Shown here one piece after another: positions 55,472 through 63,730 of a DNA stretch of 64,000 bases (within the stretch, counting starts at the first letter, position 1; every line of letters starts with the position of its first letter). The position numbers were made by a program, and so were the translations under genes. The notes below the pieces were generated by a model. It did not search any database and was not told where the DNA came from. It saw only the letters and a list, made by a program, of their open reading frames with translations. Location: NCBI RefSeq assembly GCF_000350165.1, contig NZ_CAUI01000015.1, forward strand, positions 371,849 to 435,848. Reading direction: 5' to 3'. This DNA comes from Halanaerobium saccharolyticum subsp. saccharolyticum DSM 6643. GTDB lineage: Bacteria > Bacillota > Halanaerobiia > Halanaerobiales > Halanaerobiaceae.

Positions 55472-55510
55472 AATCATCACCCTTTTCTTTATTTATATAA
55501 TAAATTATAC

Positions 55511-55539
55511 TTGAATATCTAATTAATTTCTGCTAAAAT
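55511..55539 (+). promoter_or_regulatory. sigma-A-type promoter of the Fur/PerR-type gene
   Basis: -35 TTGAAT, 17-base spacer, -10 TAAAAT, about 47 bases before the start codon. A divergent - strand TATAAT in the same region may serve trpS. Confidence 0.75.
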
Positions 55540-55585
55540 TAAACTAAGAACAATTATTATTATTAGTTAGTTTAGGAGGATTACT

Positions 55586-55978
55586 ATGGCTAAGAAAACC
55601 AGAATGACTAAACAGCGTAAGGCAATATTAAAAGTCTTAAAAAATACAAAATCTCATCCTACTGCTGATTGGATATACGAAAAAGTTAGAAAAGAAATTC
55701 CAAATATTAGTCTGGGAACTGTTTATCGTAATTTAAATGTTTTAGCCGAAAACGGCAAAATTAAAGTTTTAGATTATGGAAGTAACCACAGTCGTTATGA
55801 TGGGGTTCCAGATCATCATTATCATTTTCGCTGTGAAAAATGTGGTGGTGTTTTTGATTTAGATGTTGATTTAAGTTCGGATTTAAATAAAAAAATAAAT
55901 AACGAAACTGAATTTACAGTGCATTCTCATCGTTTAGAATTTAGCGGTATTTGCCCAGATTGTCAGCAGAAAAATTAA
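55586..55978 (+). CDS. Fur-family regulator, probably PerR-like
   Basis: Metal-dependent repressor. The 130 residues have a winged-helix domain (1-80, with LGTVYRNLNVLAENG as the recognition helix), and a metal-binding part with HSRYDG, DHHYHFRCEKCGGVFDLD and a second structural-zinc pair CPDC at the end. The RYD and HHYHF pattern resembles PerR peroxide sensors more than Fur iron sensors, but Zur/Fur cannot be excluded. It converges on a gene with an AhpD-like domain, and its TAA shares TTAA with that gene's stop. TAGGAGG precedes the ATG. Confidence 0.85.
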   Translation: MAKKTRMTKQRKAILKVLKNTKSHPTADWIYEKVRKEIPNISLGTVYRNLNVLAENGKIKVLDYGSNHSRYDGVPDHHYHFRCEKCGGVFDLDVDLSSDLNKKINNETEFTVHSHRLEFSGICPDCQQKN

Positions 55979-56802
55979 TTTTTTTCTGCTTCTTTTTTTG
56001 CCAATTTATCTACTTCTTCATTATAAAAATCACCACTATGACCTTTTACTTTCTGATAGTTTAAATTGAAATTAGCAGCTAAATTATCTAACTCTTGCCA
56101 TAAATCTTGATTAGCCACTTCTTTTTTTGATGAAGTTTTCCAACCATTTTTTTTCCAAGATTCAATCCAACTCGAAAGTCCATTTAAAACATAACTTGAA
56201 TCACTATATAAATCTATTGTACTATTTTTAGGAAGAATTTTCAAAGCTTCTATTACTGCTTTTAATTCCATTCTATTATTTGTAGAATCTTTTGCTGAGC
56301 CAGAGACTGTTTTTAATTTTTCAGATTCCGAATTTAATATAACTGCTGCATAGCCACCCGGTCCTGGATTTCCAATACAGGCTCCATCAGTATACACTTT
56401 AAATTCATTATATTCTTCTAAATTTTCAACTTCTAATGCTTCAAATTCTACATTATTTCTTTCATCGTCCAATTCTTCTAAAAGTTCAGCTGCCCGCCTC
56501 ATATGAGGAATAACTATTGAACCTCCAATAATTAATGCTACATTCATTGCTTCATAAATTTCTTCTTTATCCCATCCTGCTTGATATGCTTCTATAATAT
56601 GATATGTAATACAGTCATCACATCTAAGTACCATTGAAGCAGCAAGACCTAATAATTCTTTGGTTTTTGCAGATAATTTTCCATTTTTATATACATTTGT
56701 ATCAAGATTAAAAAATCTTTTTGTATTTAAATCACCTTCTTCTAAAATGATATCATTCATTTTTTGACGAAACTGATTAAATTCTTTTTCTTTTTTACTC
56801 AT
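55975..56802 (-). CDS. fusion of AhpD/carboxymuconolactone-decarboxylase-like domain and RNase HI
   Basis: A 275-residue two-domain protein. Residues ~15-110 are a CMD/AhpD-like helical domain with the redox pattern C61-D-D-C64-x3-H68 seen in AhpD-type peroxidase proteins. After an acidic linker (111-132), residues 133-275 form a complete RNase HI with all active-site residues: D139 (YTDGACIGNPGPGG), E179, D201, H255 and D265. It should cleave RNA in RNA-DNA hybrids; the role of the first domain is unknown, redox sensing or dimerisation being guesses. GGGGTG precedes the ATG. One continuous frame with no sign of assembly error. Confidence 0.92.
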   Translation of the reverse strand: MSKKEKEFNQFRQKMNDIILEEGDLNTKRFFNLDTNVYKNGKLSAKTKELLGLAASMVLRCDDCITYHIIEAYQAGWDKEEIYEAMNVALIIGGSIVIPHMRRAAELLEELDDERNNVEFEALEVENLEEYNEFKVYTDGACIGNPGPGGYAAVILNSESEKLKTVSGSAKDSTNNRMELKAVIEALKILPKNSTIDLYSDSSYVLNGLSSWIESWKKNGWKTSSKKEVANQDLWQELDNLAANFNLNYQKVKGHSGDFYNEEVDKLAKKEAEKN

Positions 56803-56842
56803 AAGAACACCCCAATCAAATATCTATTCTAAGCATTAAAAT

Positions 56843-56874
56843 TCAAAAGAAACCGGACAGCAGATGCCGTCCGG
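56843..56874 (-). terminator. intrinsic terminator of ptsH-ptsI
   Basis: On the - strand, a 9-bp stem with core CCGGAC/GTCCGG and a 4-base loop, followed by TTTCTTTTG, about 35 bases after the ptsI stop. Confidence 0.88.
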
Positions 56875-56908
56875 ATTATCTTATAATATTTATATTTTAA
56901 TTGAATAT

Positions 56909-58627
56909 TTATTTTGCAATTTTTCTTAAATATTCTTTAACTTCAGCAGCTGTTCCTAATTCTAAAACTTTTTCGCTTTCCTTTTCTGCTTCAGCTACAG
57001 TCCATTTTGTTAATACTTCTTTAATTTTTAGAATTGAAACTGCACTCATGCTAAATTCATTCAGTCCAGCTCCTAATAAGAATGGTAGCAATAATTCTTC
57101 TCCCGCTGCTTCACCACACATACCAACCCAGATATCTTCTGCATGACCGGCATCAATAGTCTTTTTAATTAATCTTAATACAGCTGGGTGATAAGGTGTA
57201 TGCATCTCTGCAATTTGTTCATTCATTCTATCTACAGCAACTGTATACTGTATTAAATCATTAGTTCCAATACTAAAAAAGTCAACTTCTTTAGCTAATT
57301 TATCTGCTATCATTACTGCAGAAGGAACTTCTATCATCATTCCAACATCAATTTCTTCATTATACTTTATGCCTTCTTCTTTTAATTCAGCTTTTACCTC
57401 TTCTATCTTAGCTTTAGCTTTTAATAACTCATCTAAAGAAGAAATCATTGGAAACATAATTTTTATATTGCCATAAACGCCAGCTCTTAAAAGAGCACGG
57501 AGCTGAGGTTTGAATATATCATCTCTTTCTAAACAAACTCTGATAGCTCTGTAACCTAAAAATGGGTTCATTTCATCTGGAAAATCTAAATAAGGAAGTT
57601 CTTTGTCCCCTCCAACATCAAGAGTTCTGATAACTAAAGGTTTATCTCCCATTTTTTGAGTAGCTTTTTTATATACTTCGAATTGCTCTTCTTCTGTAGG
57701 CAAGTCACTGCGATCCATGTATAAGAATTCGCTGCGGAAAAGACCAACGCCTTCCCCTCCATTAGCAAGTATTGGATCAACATCTTTTAAATTCCCCATG
57801 TTCCCAGCTACTTCTACCTGATGGCCATCTTTGGTTTGAGCTTTTTTATCTTTAAAAGCCATCAAACGCTCTTGTTCAGCTTTATATTCTTCTAATTTTA
57901 CTTTATATTCATCTAGTGTAGATTGATCTGGATCAAAAAAGACTTTACCCTGATTACCATCTACAATAATGGTTATTTCATTTTCTGCTTTTTCAATTAA
58001 TTCATTTCCTAAGCCAACTACAGATGGAATCCCTAAAGAACGAGCCATAATAGCAGAGTGAGAAGTTCTAGAACCATCTCTGGTTACAAAGGCGAGAACT
58101 TTATCAGTATCAAGTTTAGCGGTATCAGATGGAGTTAAATCTTCAGCTACAATTATTACATCATCTTCCATCTTATCTGAAATATCCTCTATACCTAATA
58201 AGTTCTTGATTACTCTCATTCCAACATCTTTGATATCTGAACCACGTTCTCTTAAATATTCGTCATCCATAGCTGCAAACATAGCAGCAAACTCATCAAT
58301 TACTTCTTTAACTGCTGCAGCTGCATTCAGCTTATTATCTTTGATCTTATTTTCGAATGCAGGTATAACCTCAGGATCATCTAGAATCATTAGATGGGCA
58401 GCAAAGATTTCTGCCTTTTCTTCTCCCAGTTTTTCAGCAGTTTCTTCTTTTAATTCTTTTAAAGATTTTTTTGATTCAGCTAAAGCATCATGTAACTTTT
58501 CAATTTCCTGCTCTACCTGATCATCTGAAATTTTCTTTTTATCAATTTCGATTTTTTCTTCTTTTTTTAATAATGATTTACCAATAGCAATTCCAGGAGA
58601 AGCAGCGATTCCTTCCAATAAAATCAC
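56909..58627 (-). CDS. ptsI: phosphoenolpyruvate-protein phosphotransferase, PTS enzyme I
   Basis: Transfers phosphate from PEP to HPr, driving PTS sugar uptake. The 572 residues contain DGSRTSHSAIMARSLGIPSVVG (phospho-histidine), the PEP-site region, and GMCGEAAGE (active-site Cys). Starts at GTG overlapping the ptsH TAG (TAGTG), with AAAGGAGG about 7 bases ahead. Confidence 0.97.
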   Translation of the reverse strand: MILLEGIAASPGIAIGKSLLKKEEKIEIDKKKISDDQVEQEIEKLHDALAESKKSLKELKEETAEKLGEEKAEIFAAHLMILDDPEVIPAFENKIKDNKLNAAAAVKEVIDEFAAMFAAMDDEYLRERGSDIKDVGMRVIKNLLGIEDISDKMEDDVIIVAEDLTPSDTAKLDTDKVLAFVTRDGSRTSHSAIMARSLGIPSVVGLGNELIEKAENEITIIVDGNQGKVFFDPDQSTLDEYKVKLEEYKAEQERLMAFKDKKAQTKDGHQVEVAGNMGNLKDVDPILANGGEGVGLFRSEFLYMDRSDLPTEEEQFEVYKKATQKMGDKPLVIRTLDVGGDKELPYLDFPDEMNPFLGYRAIRVCLERDDIFKPQLRALLRAGVYGNIKIMFPMISSLDELLKAKAKIEEVKAELKEEGIKYNEEIDVGMMIEVPSAVMIADKLAKEVDFFSIGTNDLIQYTVAVDRMNEQIAEMHTPYHPAVLRLIKKTIDAGHAEDIWVGMCGEAAGEELLLPFLLGAGLNEFSMSAVSILKIKEVLTKWTVAEAEKESEKVLELGTAAEVKEYLRKIAK

Positions 58628-58902
58628 TATTCATCCTCCTTTTTCATTTCAACCTGAATAAAATCAACTAGTTCTTCAACTGCTGACTCTGCATCATCAC
58701 CATCTGCTTTGATTATAATCTCATTACCTTTTCCTACTCCCAGGCTCATTACACCCATAATACTTTTTGCATTAACTTCTTTTTCTTCAAAAATTATTTC
58801 AATTTTCGAATCATATTTTCCTGCTTTCTGTACGAATTGGGCTGCAGGGCGGGCGTGCAGACCGGTCTTATTAGTGATCATAACCTTCTTTTCTTTTACC
58901 AA
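58627..58902 (-). CDS. ptsH: phosphocarrier protein HPr
   Basis: PTS phosphocarrier. The phospho-histidine lies in NKTGLHARPA, and the regulatory serine in AKSIMGVMSL, implying HPr kinase and carbon-catabolite control. Start set at TTG 58902, with AAAGGATGA about 5 bases ahead, putting the sites at His16/Ser47, one from the usual 15/46; the ATG at 58911 touches the ribosome site. A small inverted repeat TAACAT-N2-ATGTTA lies at 58955-58968 upstream. Confidence 0.95.
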   Translation of the reverse strand: MVKEKKVMITNKTGLHARPAAQFVQKAGKYDSKIEIIFEEKEVNAKSIMGVMSLGVGKGNEIIIKADGDDAESAVEELVDFIQVEMKKEDE

Positions 58903-59119
58903 TCTGATCATCCTTTCAATTATTTTTTTTATATCATTACTTATTTATATATTTTAACATAAATGTTACACTAATTTCATCCTTTTTCAGAAATTTTTTT
59001 GTTATTATTGATTTTTTTGTCTAAATAGGCCTTTTTTAAAGCTTTTAATTATCAAATAATTACTTTTAGTGCTTCTAATATTAAAAAATAAAGTAATTAA
59101 TGTTTTATTTGTTTAATTT

Positions 59120-59695
59120 TTATTCATATTTCCATAATTGGTGATTACTAGTAGAAACAGCAAAAACACCATCTTTTTTTAAATTATCCACTTCTTCTTT
59201 ATTTTTTATTAAACCACCAGCAATAACAGGATAATTATGCTTGCTATCTTTTTGTTTTTCAATAAAATGTGGTGCTGCTAATCCTGGTAAAATTTCAACA
59301 GCATCAATATGATGTGAATTAAACGATTTTTCTGCACTGACTAATGAAGCTGAATCAAGCAAAAATACTCTTTGAATTGTCATTAAATTATTTTTAGCGG
59401 CTTCTTTTATTAAATATCCTTTAGTGGATATAATGCCATCACATAAATCATTTTCAGCTAAATATTTAATCCCTTCTTTGTCATGGGCAATACCTTTGAC
59501 CAAATCGATATTAACCATTAAAATTTTATCATATTTATGTGCTAAATCCATAGCTTTTTCTAAATCAAAAATGGATCCAGTCAACAAAAATATTAATACT
59601 GCCTCTTTAATTTTCATTGGTTTTTCTAAATTCTTAATATCTCTAACAGCTGGAATAATTGGATAACTGTTAAAGTAACCAGCTAAATGTTTCAA
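59120..59695 (-). CDS. glpP: glycerol-3-phosphate-responsive antiterminator GlpP
   Basis: RNA-binding antiterminator that, with glycerol-3-phosphate, lets transcription pass leader terminators of glp genes (known for Bacillus). The 191 residues form a small TIM-barrel-like domain; YPIIPAVRDI at the start and VEILPGLAAPHFIEK, YPVIAGGLI near the end are characteristic. Starts at TTG with GGGGAGGT ahead. It follows the glp operon and is preceded by a perfect 40-bp palindrome. An AT-rich hairpin (59057-59099, 10-bp arms) after the stop may act as a weak terminator. Confidence 0.93.
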   Translation of the reverse strand: MKHLAGYFNSYPIIPAVRDIKNLEKPMKIKEAVLIFLLTGSIFDLEKAMDLAHKYDKILMVNIDLVKGIAHDKEGIKYLAENDLCDGIISTKGYLIKEAAKNNLMTIQRVFLLDSASLVSAEKSFNSHHIDAVEILPGLAAPHFIEKQKDSKHNYPVIAGGLIKNKEEVDNLKKDGVFAVSTSNHQLWKYE

Positions 59696-59713
59696 ATTTT
59701 TACCTCCCCTTCA

Positions 59714-59753
59714 GTTTAGAAACTCTCAGTTTTAAAACTGAGAGTTTCTAAAC
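59714..59753. repeat. perfect 40-bp palindrome at the glpP ribosome site
   Basis: Two 20-base arms (59714-59733 and 59734-59753) are exact reverse complements with no loop; centre TTTTAAAA, core arm ACTCTCAGTTTT. It ends about 8 bases upstream of the glpP GGGGAGG. No T-run follows on either strand, so it is not a normal terminator. As DNA it could be an operator, as RNA a very stable 5' hairpin. Confidence 0.95.
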
Positions 59754-59873
59754 CATTTGCTCAAATAATTATGAATTTCTTAATAAATTATTATCTTATT
59801 TATCTCTCTATTATTATATACTTTTATTTAAATTATTAAAATCCTGCTTAAATCTTAAAATAATTATTAAAAA

Positions 59874-59912
59874 CAGAAAAATACCAGAAGATTATCCAAT
59901 CTCCTGGTATTT
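59874..59912 (-). terminator. intrinsic terminator of the glp operon
   Basis: On the - strand, a 15-bp stem (plus-strand 59898-59912 and 59879-59893) with one G-U pair and a 4-base loop, followed by TTTTTC, 20 bases after the last gene of the operon. Confidence 0.92.
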
Positions 59913-59931
59913 ATAAATGATATTATGTGAA

Positions 59932-60306
59932 TTATTTAATTTTCGGCATTTCTCTAGTAGCTACAATATTAACTCCAGTATCTAATATATTTTCTACTAC
60001 AACATCTCCTAATTTTACTGGTGCTTCTAATTCTACCTTAGCTATTTCTACCATTGCTTTTTTTAATAAACCTTTAGGAATTGGATCTTGACTTTTTACC
60101 GGTACTAAAGGTAAAACACCATTTTTAACTCGTGCTGTAGTTGGTAATACTCTTGTGGGATTATAATACTCGTTTTTCACATATTTTTCTCCTGCTTTAC
60201 AATTATTACCTGTCATACATGTAATCTGATCATTGTCATCTATATCTAATTCAACATCACAACCCATTGGACAGCTTATACAAGTTATCTCTACTTGTTT
60301 TCCCAT
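59932..60306 (-). CDS. DUF1667 cysteine-rich protein of the glycerol-3-phosphate oxidation operon
   Basis: The 124 residues begin with TCISCPMGCDVEL (CxxCPxGC), plus two further cysteines in ITCMTGNNCKAGEKY, forming a likely four-or-five-Cys metal or Fe-S site; the rest (LPLVPVKSQDPIPKGLL) is the DUF1667 core. Such genes commonly follow glpA-like and FAD-oxidoreductase genes in anaerobes and likely encode a third subunit of that complex (inference). ATG overlaps the previous stop (TAATG). Confidence 0.9.
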   Translation of the reverse strand: MGKQVEITCISCPMGCDVELDIDDNDQITCMTGNNCKAGEKYVKNEYYNPTRVLPTTARVKNGVLPLVPVKSQDPIPKGLLKKAMVEIAKVELEAPVKLGDVVVENILDTGVNIVATREMPKIK

Positions 60307-61580
60307 TATTCTTCCTCCTTCACAATATCAACTTTTAAACTAGCTATATCATTTGAAGAGATCATCTTTTCTGGTACAGGGAAAGTTATCATCTCTCCTG
60401 GTTCTACTCGACGAGCTTTTTTATTTAATAACTTCTTATCGCCTGCATATAAATTAATTTTAACATCTGTCATAGGCTGTTTTGCTCTCATGTATAAATT
60501 GACTAATTTTCTATCTTCTACTTTATTCGTGATTTTATGGGGAACTATATAGCCAACATTCTCACCTGGATCTACATCTATTGCTTTTGATCTCTTATTT
60601 ATACCTTTTTTCAAATAATCTGCTGCTGTTTTTCCAGCAATTAAACTTTCTTCTGTTACCCAATCTACTAAATCATGCACATGCAGCACATTTCCACAGG
60701 CAAAAACCCCTTCAATATTTGTCTCTCTTCCTTCATTTACTACTGGGCCGCCTGTTACAGCATGCATTTCTACTCCTGCTTCTTCCGATAATTCATTTTC
60801 TGGAATCAAACCTACTGATAATAATAAAGTATCACATTCAATTTCATATTCTGTACCTTCTATTGGTTGGAAATCATCATCAACTTCTGCTACTGTTACA
60901 GCTTCTAACCTATCTTTTCCTTTAATATCTATTACTGTCTGCTGCATTCTTAGTGGTATATCAAAATCTTCTAAACACTGAACAATATTTCGGGTCAAGC
61001 CTCCCGAAAATGGCAGCAGTTCTAAAACAGCTTCTACTTCTGCACCTTCTAAATGCATTCTTCTTGCCATAATCAAACCGATATCTCCTGAACCCAAAAT
61101 AACTACTTTTTCACCTGGAATCCACTGTTCCATATTGATATATCTTTGCGCTGTTCCCGCACTATAAACTCCGGCTGGTCTAGAACCTGGGATATCAATT
61201 GCTTCTCTTGTTCTTTCTCGACAACCCATTGCTAAAATTACTGCTCCTGCACTAATTTCCAACATTCCTTCATCAGAATTAATAGCATATACTGTTTTCT
61301 CAGGAGTCACTTCTAAAACCATTGTATCTAATTTTATATCTACACCACGTTCTCTAATATTTTCTATAAATTGTTGTGCATATTCAGGTCCAGTTAATTC
61401 TTCTCCAAAATAATGCAGGCCAAAACCATTATGGATACACTGCTGTAAAATCCCGCCTAATTCAAAGTCTCTTTCTATAATTAATATATCTTTAATCCCT
61501 TGATCAAAAGCTTCCTGTGCTGCTGCTAAGCCAGCTGGTCCTCCACCAACTACAACTAAATCATATTCTTGTTTATTCAT
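60306..61580 (-). CDS. FAD-dependent pyridine-nucleotide oxidoreductase subunit
   Basis: The 424 residues have an N-terminal FAD site (DLVVVGGGPAGLAAAQEA), a second dinucleotide site (VVILGSGDIGLIMARRM), and FACGNVLHVHDLVDWV near the end. It is overlapped by one base at each end with the glpA-like gene and the DUF1667 gene (TAATG), so it is likely a subunit passing electrons from glycerol-3-phosphate oxidation to a carrier. No CxxC redox disulfide is present, so it is not a thioredoxin reductase. Confidence 0.9.
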   Translation of the reverse strand: MNKQEYDLVVVGGGPAGLAAAQEAFDQGIKDILIIERDFELGGILQQCIHNGFGLHYFGEELTGPEYAQQFIENIRERGVDIKLDTMVLEVTPEKTVYAINSDEGMLEISAGAVILAMGCRERTREAIDIPGSRPAGVYSAGTAQRYINMEQWIPGEKVVILGSGDIGLIMARRMHLEGAEVEAVLELLPFSGGLTRNIVQCLEDFDIPLRMQQTVIDIKGKDRLEAVTVAEVDDDFQPIEGTEYEIECDTLLLSVGLIPENELSEEAGVEMHAVTGGPVVNEGRETNIEGVFACGNVLHVHDLVDWVTEESLIAGKTAADYLKKGINKRSKAIDVDPGENVGYIVPHKITNKVEDRKLVNLYMRAKQPMTDVKINLYAGDKKLLNKKARRVEPGEMITFPVPEKMISSNDIASLKVDIVKEEE

Positions 61581-63052
61581 TATTTTCCCACCTCTTTCAA
61601 TAACGGTGCTTTAGTTCTTTCTGATAAAAGTTTAGATTCTGCACTCTCTAAGCAAACTTCATTTTCTTCTATTCCTAATTCTTCTGCTAAAATACTTACT
61701 ACTTTCGGCTCACAGAATCCTCCCTGGCATCTTCCTGCCCCAGGTCTAACTCTTCTTTTAACTGCATTAACAGTTCTAGCACCTACAGGCTCACGAATTG
61801 CATCTAAAATTTCACCTTTAGTTACTGTCTCACAACGACAAATAATCTGGCCATAATCTCTATTTTCTTCTACTAATTCAGCCTGTTCTGCATGAGTCAT
61901 ATGTCTAAACTTTGGTGGGCCTTGGTAATTAGGATCAAAATCAGTCTTTTTTTCCATGCCACCTAACTCTTTTTCTACTATTCCTACTACCATTTCTGCA
62001 ATTGCTGGTGATGATGCTAAACCTGGAGATTGAATCCCTGCTACATTAATAAATCCTGGAACTTCATCACTAGCTTCTATTAAGAAATCTCCTGTTTCTT
62101 TAATTGCTGGTCTTAATCCTACAAACTCTCTAATAATCCCTTTTTTGCTCAGGCCAGGTATTGTTTTATTGGCACCTGCCATTACCTCATCTAATCCTTC
62201 TCTAGTAGTTGATTTATTTTCTACACTTTCTATTACTTCTGCATTTGGTCCAATCAAGACATTTCTTTCATCTGTAGGTGTCACTACAATACCTTTACTT
62301 ACTTTTGTTGGTACTGGGAAAATTGTTGTTTGTAAATCTAAATCCATTTTTTTATCATATAAATAATATTCTCCACGTCTTGGAGTGATTTTGAATTTAT
62401 CGATACCTACCATATTCGCTATTTTATCAGCATATAGGCCAGCTGCATTAATTACTAATCCTGCTTCTATATCTCCTTTAGCTGTTTTAACTAATTTGTA
62501 ATCACCTTTATCTTCTATATCCTCTACTCCTGCCTCTAAATAGACATCTGCGCCATTTTTAGCTGCGTTATTAGCCAATGCCACAGTTAATTCAAAGGGG
62601 TTTACTATGCCTGCTGTAGGAGCATATAAAGCTGCTATAGCATCTTCGCTTAAATGTGGCTCTAATTCGTATAATCTATCTCCTTTAGCAATTTCTAAAT
62701 CTGGAACCCCGTTTTTTTGTCCATTTTCTAAAATAGCTTCTAATTTAGGAATATCTGCTTCATCTTCTGCTACAACCATTGCCCCCAACCATTCGATTGG
62801 TACATCTAATTCGTGTTGAACTTTTTCATGATATAATTTATTTCCTCTTACATTTAATCTACCTTTCAATTTGTTAGAATCAGCATTAAAACCTGCATGG
62901 ATTAAAGCTGTATTAGCTTTACTAGTACCAGTACATACATCAGGTTCTTTTTCTAATAAAGCAATATCTAAATCATAACGCGATAATTCACGAGCAATAA
63001 AACACCCAGTCACTCCGCCACCAATTATAATAACATCATATTTTTTATTCAA
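61580..63052 (-). CDS. GlpA-like FAD-dependent glycerol-3-phosphate dehydrogenase
   Basis: The 490 residues comprise a DAO-type oxidoreductase domain (about 1-370) with IIIGGGVTGCFIARELSRY, TGTSKANTALIHAGF and the LVINAAGLYADKIANM region, then a C-terminal [2Fe-2S] BFD-like domain with CRCETVTKGEI and RCQGGFCEP. This matches anaerobic glycerol-3-phosphate dehydrogenase large subunits; 2-hydroxyglutarate-oxidase-like enzymes are a weaker alternative. The neighbouring glpP and leader terminator support the glycerol role. TTG start with AGGAGG ahead. Confidence 0.88.
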   Translation of the reverse strand: MNKKYDVIIIGGGVTGCFIARELSRYDLDIALLEKEPDVCTGTSKANTALIHAGFNADSNKLKGRLNVRGNKLYHEKVQHELDVPIEWLGAMVVAEDEADIPKLEAILENGQKNGVPDLEIAKGDRLYELEPHLSEDAIAALYAPTAGIVNPFELTVALANNAAKNGADVYLEAGVEDIEDKGDYKLVKTAKGDIEAGLVINAAGLYADKIANMVGIDKFKITPRRGEYYLYDKKMDLDLQTTIFPVPTKVSKGIVVTPTDERNVLIGPNAEVIESVENKSTTREGLDEVMAGANKTIPGLSKKGIIREFVGLRPAIKETGDFLIEASDEVPGFINVAGIQSPGLASSPAIAEMVVGIVEKELGGMEKKTDFDPNYQGPPKFRHMTHAEQAELVEENRDYGQIICRCETVTKGEILDAIREPVGARTVNAVKRRVRPGAGRCQGGFCEPKVVSILAEELGIEENEVCLESAESKLLSERTKAPLLKEVGK

Positions 63053-63271
63053 TTATTTTCCTCCTATAGTAATTTAAGATTTAGAATTTTTTAAATCTAA
63101 AATATCAATAATAATAGATAACCCCTTAAAATTAAAGTTTTTGCCCGTTTCTTGGTTAATTAAATTAATTTTTATTAATCACTCCCCCTTTAATTTATAT
63201 TTAATATACAATATTTAATATTTGTAAATAATCTAAAAAAATTATATATATATAATCTCAAAGGTTTTAAA
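63053..63271 (-). other. leader between the glp attenuator and the GlpA-like gene
   Basis: AT-rich leader of about 220 bases. It holds an orphan ribosome-type site GGGGGAG (63182-63188, - strand) followed by a stop-free stretch to 63074 with no ATG, GTG or TTG, and a small hairpin near 63076-63101 just before the gene's own AGGAGG. No complete gene seen. Confidence 0.6.
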
Positions 63272-63337
63272 CACAAAAAAACCTTATTGAAATTTAGAAA
63301 TTAGGGCATAGTCCCCCCTCTAAATCTCAATAAGGTT
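63272..63337 (-). promoter_or_regulatory. terminator-type leader hairpin (attenuator), likely GlpP target
   Basis: On the - strand, 19-bp arms (63319-63337 and 63280-63298, one G-U pair) enclose a 20-base loop with an inner GGG/CCC stem, followed by a run of T. It is transcribed from the promoter at 63380-63408 and precedes the glp operon by 220 bases. Promoter, inverted-repeat terminator, glpD-type gene is the arrangement GlpP controls in Bacillus; assignment to GlpP is inferred. Confidence 0.75.
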
Positions 63338-63379
63338 TTCTCTTCAACTCAACCAAATATTTATTTTTGAATTGATTAA

Positions 63380-63408
63380 AGTATAGCACTCAAATTTAAA
63401 TATGTCAA
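63380..63408 (-). promoter_or_regulatory. strong sigma-A-type promoter of the glp leader
   Basis: On the - strand, consensus -35 TTGACA, 17-base spacer, -10 TATACT. Transcription should start near 63373, about 36 bases before the attenuator hairpin. It lies after the rRNA operon, so the hairpin is not simply the rRNA terminator. Confidence 0.88.
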
Positions 63409-63484
63409 ATACTTTAGATAAAAAAATTAATATATAACAATCAAAATTTTATTTATTTTCAGTTAATTAATAAATAAAAAAAAG

Positions 63485-63602
63485 GACCGGCAGCGACCTA
63501 CTCTCCCACATCGTTACCAATGCAGTACCATAGGCGCTGGAGGACTTAACTTTTGTGTTCGAGATGGGAACAAGTGTTGCCCCTCCGCAATTACCACCGG
63601 AA
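63485..63602 (-). rRNA. rrf: 5S ribosomal RNA
   Basis: Reverse-complement sequence contains the 5S hallmarks GGAGGGGCAACACTTG, CCCATCTCGAACACAAAAG, and GGGAGAGTAGGTCGC, with terminal helix CCGGTGG pairing to GCTGCCGG. About 118 bases. It is followed on the - strand by TTTTTTTTATTTATT, a simple rRNA terminator. Ends are accurate to a few bases. Confidence 0.95.
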
Positions 63603-63730
63603 ATCTATAAAATTGTTGTTTTCATGTACTCTGCTCTCTTCTAAAGCTAACTTGATCTATTATTTTGATCTTTTCACTTTGAGAAAAGCTAACAGAATTT
63701 CTGTTTTAATTTCAGAACCTTATTAATTTA

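Noticed and set aside
55540..55585. PerR/Fur box in the regulator's own leader
   Set aside because: The AT-rich ATTATTATTATTAG stretch is not an inverted 7-1-7 repeat, so an autoregulatory site cannot be claimed.
58955..58968. Small inverted repeat TAACAT-N2-ATGTTA before ptsH as an operator
   Set aside because: Too short and AT-rich to separate from chance, and no -35 element could be matched to the nearby TAAAAT.
60581..60925. Leucine-rich 114-codon open frame on the + strand
   Set aside because: It is antisense to the FAD oxidoreductase gene, has the biased composition expected of a shadow frame, and lacks a ribosome site.
60306..61580. Thioredoxin reductase as an identity for the FAD oxidoreductase
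   Set aside because: The redox-active CxxC is missing and gene context ties it to glycerol-3-phosphate oxidation.
63280..63337. Long inverted repeat considered as a CRISPR repeat or mobile-element end
   Set aside because: Only one copy, with a following T-run and a promoter in front; a leader terminator explains it fully.
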